NCBI RefSeq assembly: GCF_001718195.1
Contig: NZ_MCNV01000011.1
Location: 124,001-188,000, forward strand
Direction: 5' to 3'
Length of the DNA stretch: 64,000 nucleotides
From: Paraburkholderia nodosa
Lineage (GTDB): Bacteria > Pseudomonadota > Gammaproteobacteria > Burkholderiales > Burkholderiaceae
How positions within the stretch are numbered: the stretch's first letter is position 1; the number at the start of each line of letters is the position of its first letter. The notes under the pieces are model-generated. The model ran no database searches. It was not told the DNA's origin and was given only the letters and a program-made list of their open reading frames with translations. This document shows, piece after piece, positions 60,451 through 64,000 of the stretch. The translations under genes and the position numbers were made by a program.

Positions 60451-61607
60451 TGCAAGGTTCGAGCCGTCGACACGATGTCGTCGTGATCGGCGCGGGCATC
60501 GTGGGCGCGGCTTGCGCGCATGAACTCGCGGCGCAGGGCCTGAACGTGCTCGTCATCGAGCGCGCCGGCATAGGCGGCGGCGTGACGGCCGCGGGCATGG
60601 GCCACCTCGTCGTGATGGACGACACGCCCGCCGAATTCGCGCTGAGCGCGTGGTCGCTCGCGCTGTGGCACGCGCTGGCGCCGCGTCTCGACGAGCGCCA
60701 CGCGTTCCTGCGCTGCGGCACGCTCTGGGTCGCCGCCGACGAAGAAGAACTGGCGCTCGCGCAGACGCGTCAGCAGGCGTTGCAACACCAGGGCGTGGCG
60801 TGTTCGATGCTCGACGCGCGCCAGTTGCGCAAAGCGGAACCGGGGCTGCGCAAGGGCCTCGTGGGCGGCATGATCGTCGACAACGACGCCGTGGTTTACG
60901 CGCCTGCCGTAGCCGCATGGCTGCTCGAGCAGCCCGTTAGCGGCCGCTTGACCTGCCGCACGCAGACGCAAGTCGTGCGTATCGACCGCGTGGGCGTACA
61001 CCTCTCCGATGGCGAGGTCGTCGGCGCGGGCGCGGTATTGATCGCGAACGGCCTGGCGGCGCTCGAGTTGCTACCGCGCCTGCCGCTCCAGGCGAAGAAG
61101 GGACACCTCCTCATTACCGATCGCTATCCCGGCGCGATTCGTCATCAGATTCTCGAACTCGGCTACATCAAAAGCGCGCACAACGCGAGCGGCACCTCGG
61201 TGGCGTTCAACGTGCAGCCGCGGCCGACCGGTCAATTGCTGATCGGCTCGTCGCGCCAGTTCGACAGCACGGACCCCGCCGTCGAGCCGGCGATTCTCGC
61301 GCGCATGCTGCGCCGCGCCGCCGACTATCTGCCGCAACTGCCCGCGCTCAACGCGATCCGCGCATGGACGGGCTTTCGCCCGGCATCGAGCGACGGCATG
61401 CCGCTGATCGGCCCCGCGGCGGCGTTCGCCGATGACGACAGCCATCCGTCGACGTGGCTCGCCACCGGGCACGAGGGCCTCGGCGTCACCACGGCGCTCG
61501 GCACCGCGAAGCTGATTGCCGCGCAGATGCTCGGACGCGCCGCCGAGATCGACGCGACGCCGTATCTGCCCGCGCGCTTCGCTGACCAGGGGGCCGTGCA
61601 TGCCTGA
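60450..61607 (+). CDS. FAD-dependent D-amino-acid-type oxidoreductase, D-hydroxyproline dehydrogenase subunit
   Basis: A 385-residue flavoprotein of the DAO family. The Rossmann FAD motif DVVVIGAGIVGAACAHELAA lies near residue 10, and the late WTGFRPASSDGMPLIGP and ATGHEGLGVTTALGTAKL close the FAD fold. It should oxidise cis-4-hydroxy-D-proline to the 1-pyrroline derivative. The ATG overlaps the epimerase stop (TGATG) and its own stop overlaps the next gene by 8 bp. Together with the next two genes it resembles the three-part D-hydroxyproline dehydrogenases of Pseudomonas. Confidence 0.9.
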   Translation: MQGSSRRHDVVVIGAGIVGAACAHELAAQGLNVLVIERAGIGGGVTAAGMGHLVVMDDTPAEFALSAWSLALWHALAPRLDERHAFLRCGTLWVAADEEELALAQTRQQALQHQGVACSMLDARQLRKAEPGLRKGLVGGMIVDNDAVVYAPAVAAWLLEQPVSGRLTCRTQTQVVRIDRVGVHLSDGEVVGAGAVLIANGLAALELLPRLPLQAKKGHLLITDRYPGAIRHQILELGYIKSAHNASGTSVAFNVQPRPTGQLLIGSSRQFDSTDPAVEPAILARMLRRAADYLPQLPALNAIRAWTGFRPASSDGMPLIGPAAAFADDDSHPSTWLATGHEGLGVTTALGTAKLIAAQMLGRAAEIDATPYLPARFADQGAVHA

Positions 61608-61875
61608 AGCCAATACGACCTTGACGATCGACGGTCGCAACGTGGGCGTCGCGCCGGGCAGCTCGGTCGCAGCCGCCATCGCCATTGCCGCGCATGCAGA
61701 ACACGCAGCGCCCGTCACGCGGTGCTCGGTGAGCGGCGCGCTGCGCGGGCCGTTGTGCGGAATGGGCATCTGCCAGGAATGCCGCGTCACCATCGACGGC
61801 GTGCCGCATCGCCTTGCCTGCCAGACAGTTTGCATCGCGGGCATGAAGGTCGTCACCGGGAATGCAGCGCCATGA
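61600..61875 (+). CDS. [2Fe-2S]-binding small subunit of D-hydroxyproline dehydrogenase
   Basis: A 91-residue ferredoxin-like protein. The cluster ligands lie in CSVSGALRGPLCGMGICQECRV and a later Cys in LACQTVC, the pattern of the small subunit (HcnA-like) of opine and hydroxyproline dehydrogenases. It should carry electrons between the flavoprotein subunits. It overlaps the gene before by 8 bp and the gene after by 4 bp, so the three are produced together. Confidence 0.92.
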   Translation: MPEANTTLTIDGRNVGVAPGSSVAAAIAIAAHAEHAAPVTRCSVSGALRGPLCGMGICQECRVTIDGVPHRLACQTVCIAGMKVVTGNAAP

Positions 61876-63140
61876 AGTTCGACATCCTGATCATCGGCGC
61901 CGGACCGGCCGGATTGAACGCCGCGCGCATCGCCGCACAGGCGGGCGCAAGCGTCGGCATCGTCGACGACAATGCGCTGCCCGGCGGCCAGATCTGGCGT
62001 CAGGGTCCCGGGCATCGCGCCGCCGGTCCCGCACGCGCCGTACTAGACGCCCTCGCGGCCCGCACCAACGTCACGCTGCTGGGCGCCACCCGCATCGTGC
62101 AGGCGCTGCCCGGGCGGCAACTGCTCGCGGAGAGCCCCGACCGTGCGCTCGCGCTCGCTTACGGCAAGCTCATCGTCGCCTCGGGCGCGCGCGAACGCTT
62201 CCTGCCTTATCCCGGCTGGACCTTGCCGGGCATCACAGGCGCGGGAGGTTTGCAGGCGCTCATCAAGGGCGGGATGCCCGTGCGCGGCGAACGCATCGTC
62301 ATCGCGGGGAGCGGGCCGTTGCTCTGGGCCGCCGCGGTCACCGCGCGCCAGCATGGCGCAACGATCGCCGCCGTCGTCGAGCAGGCGCCGCCCCAGGCGG
62401 TGCGCCGATTTGCGGCAGGCCTCGTCCATACGCCCGCGAAACTCGCCCAGGCGCTGCGCATGCGCTTCGATCTGCGCGCGACGCCCTACTGGTGCGATGC
62501 GTACGTTGCCGAAGCCATCGGCACGACGCGCGTGACGCAGGCGCGCGTGCGGCGCGGCAACGACGACGTGCTGGTCGATTGCGACCGGATCGCATGCGCC
62601 TATGGCCTCGTGCCGAATACGGGCATCGGCGCGGCGCTGGGTTGCCGCCTCGAAACCCATGCGGGTTCTCCCGCCATCGCCGTGAACGAATGGCAGCAGA
62701 CCTCCGCCGAAGCGGTTTACGCGGCCGGCGAATGCACAGGCGTGGGCGGCATGGAACTCGCGGCGGTGGAAGGACGCATCGCCGCGTATGCTGCGCTCGG
62801 CGACCACGCGAACGCCCGGCACCTGTTTGCCGAACGCGAGCGTTACCGCCGTTTCGCCACGCGCCTGCACGCGGCGTTCGAACTCGCCCCCGCGTTGCGG
62901 GCGCTGCCGCAGCCCGACACTGTGTTTTGCCGTTGCGAAGACGTCGCGTATGGCGACGTCGCGCGCCATACGTCGTGGCGCGACGCCAAGCTGCAGACGC
63001 GCTGCGGCATGGGTCCCTGTCAGGGCAAGATTTGCGGCGAGGCGGCGGCGTTCTGTTTCGGCTGGCCGCAAAATGGCCAGCGCCCTCCGTTCTCGCCCGC
63101 GCGCATCGACACCTTGCTGCACGTAGAAGCGGCGCAATAG
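61872..63140 (+). CDS. FAD/NAD(P)-binding subunit of D-hydroxyproline dehydrogenase with C-terminal Fe-S domain
   Basis: A 422-residue flavoprotein of the HcnB type. DILIIGAGPAGLNAARIAAQ is the FAD motif, IASGARERFLPYPGWTLPGI the middle block, and ERIVIAGSGPLLWAAAVTARQ the second nucleotide motif. The end holds four cysteines (CRCEDV ... TRCGMGPCQGKICG), a BFD-like [2Fe-2S] domain. It accepts electrons and passes them to the respiratory chain or NAD(P). It overlaps the small subunit by 4 bp and is the last gene of the enzyme set in view. Confidence 0.92.
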   Translation: MKFDILIIGAGPAGLNAARIAAQAGASVGIVDDNALPGGQIWRQGPGHRAAGPARAVLDALAARTNVTLLGATRIVQALPGRQLLAESPDRALALAYGKLIVASGARERFLPYPGWTLPGITGAGGLQALIKGGMPVRGERIVIAGSGPLLWAAAVTARQHGATIAAVVEQAPPQAVRRFAAGLVHTPAKLAQALRMRFDLRATPYWCDAYVAEAIGTTRVTQARVRRGNDDVLVDCDRIACAYGLVPNTGIGAALGCRLETHAGSPAIAVNEWQQTSAEAVYAAGECTGVGGMELAAVEGRIAAYAALGDHANARHLFAERERYRRFATRLHAAFELAPALRALPQPDTVFCRCEDVAYGDVARHTSWRDAKLQTRCGMGPCQGKICGEAAAFCFGWPQNGQRPPFSPARIDTLLHVEAAQ

Positions 63141-63229
63141 CGCCACACCCGCTTTTTGTTGCAGATGCGCGCGCGTGCGCAAATCGGCACAATGGTATTT
63201 TCCGCCGATACCGCCCCAAGCGCCTCGCG

Positions 63230-64000
63230 ATGTCCGAACCGGTCCTGCCCGCCGCCCTCGAAAACGCCACGTTTGCGCAGATGATCGCGCATTTCACCAT
63301 GCTCGAACCGCTGTTCGACGCCATGCCCGACGTGGTGTTCTTCGTGAAGGATCACGAGGCGCGCTACGTGATCGCCAACACCACGCTCGCCGCGCGCTGC
63401 GGTTTCAAGGAGAAACGCGCGCTGCTCGGCAAGACGGCCGAGCAGGTCTTTCCCTCGCGCTTCGGCCACAGCTATACCGCCCAGGACCGGGCCGTGGTGC
63501 GGCTCGACAGCAGTCTCATCGACCAGCTCGAACTGCATCTGTATCCGGGCCGGCAGCCGGGCTGGTGTCTCACCTCGAAAGTCCCGCTGCACGACGCGCG
63601 CGGCCGCGTGCTGGGCGTGGCGGGCATTTCGCGCGACCTGCAGGCCGCCGAAGGCACGCATCCCGCTTACCAGCGGCTCGCGGTCGCCGCGAAGTACATC
63701 CAGGACAACTATGCGCAACCGCTCAAGCTCGCGCACCTGGCGAAGCTCATCAACATGTCGGTGGCGCAGATCGAGCGTTACTTCCACAAGATCTTTCACC
63801 TCACGCCCCGCCAGATGCTGCTGAAAACGCGTCTGGATGCGGCCTCGGTGCTGCTCGCGAGCGACCTGAGCATCACCGACATCGCCACGCAGTGCGGTTA
63901 TAACGATCACAGCGCGTTCACGCGGCAATTCAAGGCCACGGTGGGTGTCACGCCCAGCCAGTACCGCGCGCTGCTGCAAACGCCCGAAAGCGCGCAGGCG
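63230..64000 (+). CDS. AraC-family regulator with N-terminal PAS domain (partial)
   Basis: 257 residues are visible and the frame runs off the right edge with no stop. Residues about 25-140 form a PAS-like domain (LEPLFDAMPDVVFFVKDHEARYVIAN start, later GRVLGVAGISRDLQ). Residues about 150-250 are the double AraC helix-turn-helix (LKLAHLAKLINMSVAQIERYFHKIF, then LSITDIATQCGYNDHSAFTRQFKATVGVTPSQYR). Since the domain is complete, only a short tail should be missing. It lies 89 bp after the hydroxyproline operon and is a likely activator of it. Confidence 0.88.
   Translation, partial: MSEPVLPAALENATFAQMIAHFTMLEPLFDAMPDVVFFVKDHEARYVIANTTLAARCGFKEKRALLGKTAEQVFPSRFGHSYTAQDRAVVRLDSSLIDQLELHLYPGRQPGWCLTSKVPLHDARGRVLGVAGISRDLQAAEGTHPAYQRLAVAAKYIQDNYAQPLKLAHLAKLINMSVAQIERYFHKIFHLTPRQMLLKTRLDAASVLLASDLSITDIATQCGYNDHSAFTRQFKATVGVTPSQYRALLQTPESAQA

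Noticed and set aside
1..64000. CRISPR arrays, tRNA or rRNA genes, transposons or prophage
   Set aside because: I looked for regular repeats, cloverleaf-like segments, transposase or integrase proteins and terminal repeats, and saw none.

Overview
The window is a GC-rich, gene-dense chromosomal segment, most likely from a Burkholderiaceae bacterium of the Paraburkholderia/Caballeronia type. The evidence is the aerobic box pathway for benzoyl-CoA with a fused BoxR regulator, the style of the proteins throughout, and the mix of catabolic operons. I see no rRNA, tRNA, CRISPR array, transposase, phage gene or replication origin. Two gene remnants (a GGDEF tail and a porin piece) are the only clear decay.

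Layout. 1-8.6 kb: PaaI-type thioesterase (cut by the left edge), then boxC-boxB-boxA on the minus strand, boxR, and a divergent benzoate-CoA ligase with an alpha/beta hydrolase. 8.9-12.6 kb: a sensor kinase and response regulator converge on a CqsA/LqsA-type alpha-hydroxyketone synthase, together a complete candidate quorum-sensing system. 13.2-20.7 kb: a GGDEF remnant, several small stress-type genes (ABM, DUF2795, a lone receiver, PRC-barrel, DUF1328), a Tat-exported phospholipase C, an SDR and a secreted esterase. 20.9-22.0 kb: a LexA box between an uncharacterised 108-residue ORF and an SRAP (YedK-type) gene.

22-34.4 kb: an L-rhamnose catabolic locus. It has an ABC importer, mutarotase, lactonase-like amidohydrolase, rhamnose dehydrogenase, rhamnonate dehydratase, MFS carrier, 2-keto-3-deoxyrhamnonate dehydrogenase and diketo-acid hydrolase, governed by a LysR protein. 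One 18-bp motif occurs in both divergent promoter regions and in the same position relative to the -10, which ties the two transcripts together. 34.5-39.6 kb: glpR-glpD-glpK-glpF with GlpR-like operators.

39.7-48.2 kb: a secreted small protein, an NCS2 nucleobase permease, an XRE-cupin regulator with a GNAT enzyme, MaeB-type malic enzyme, a LysR regulator and a DinB-fold protein behind a perfect palindrome. 48.3-54.1 kb: an IclR-controlled operon (cyclase, SDR, hydroxyacyl-CoA dehydrogenase, AtoE-type transporter, muconolactone-isomerase-like, YciI) whose substrate I cannot name. This is the best candidate for an undescribed pathway. 54.2-59.4 kb: DUF1328, the porin remnant, a Tat-exported purple acid phosphatase, and a squalene-hopene cyclase divergent from a TetR gene across a mirrored operator. 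59.5-64 kb: a hydroxyproline epimerase and multi-subunit dehydrogenase operon followed by a PAS-AraC regulator that runs off the right edge.
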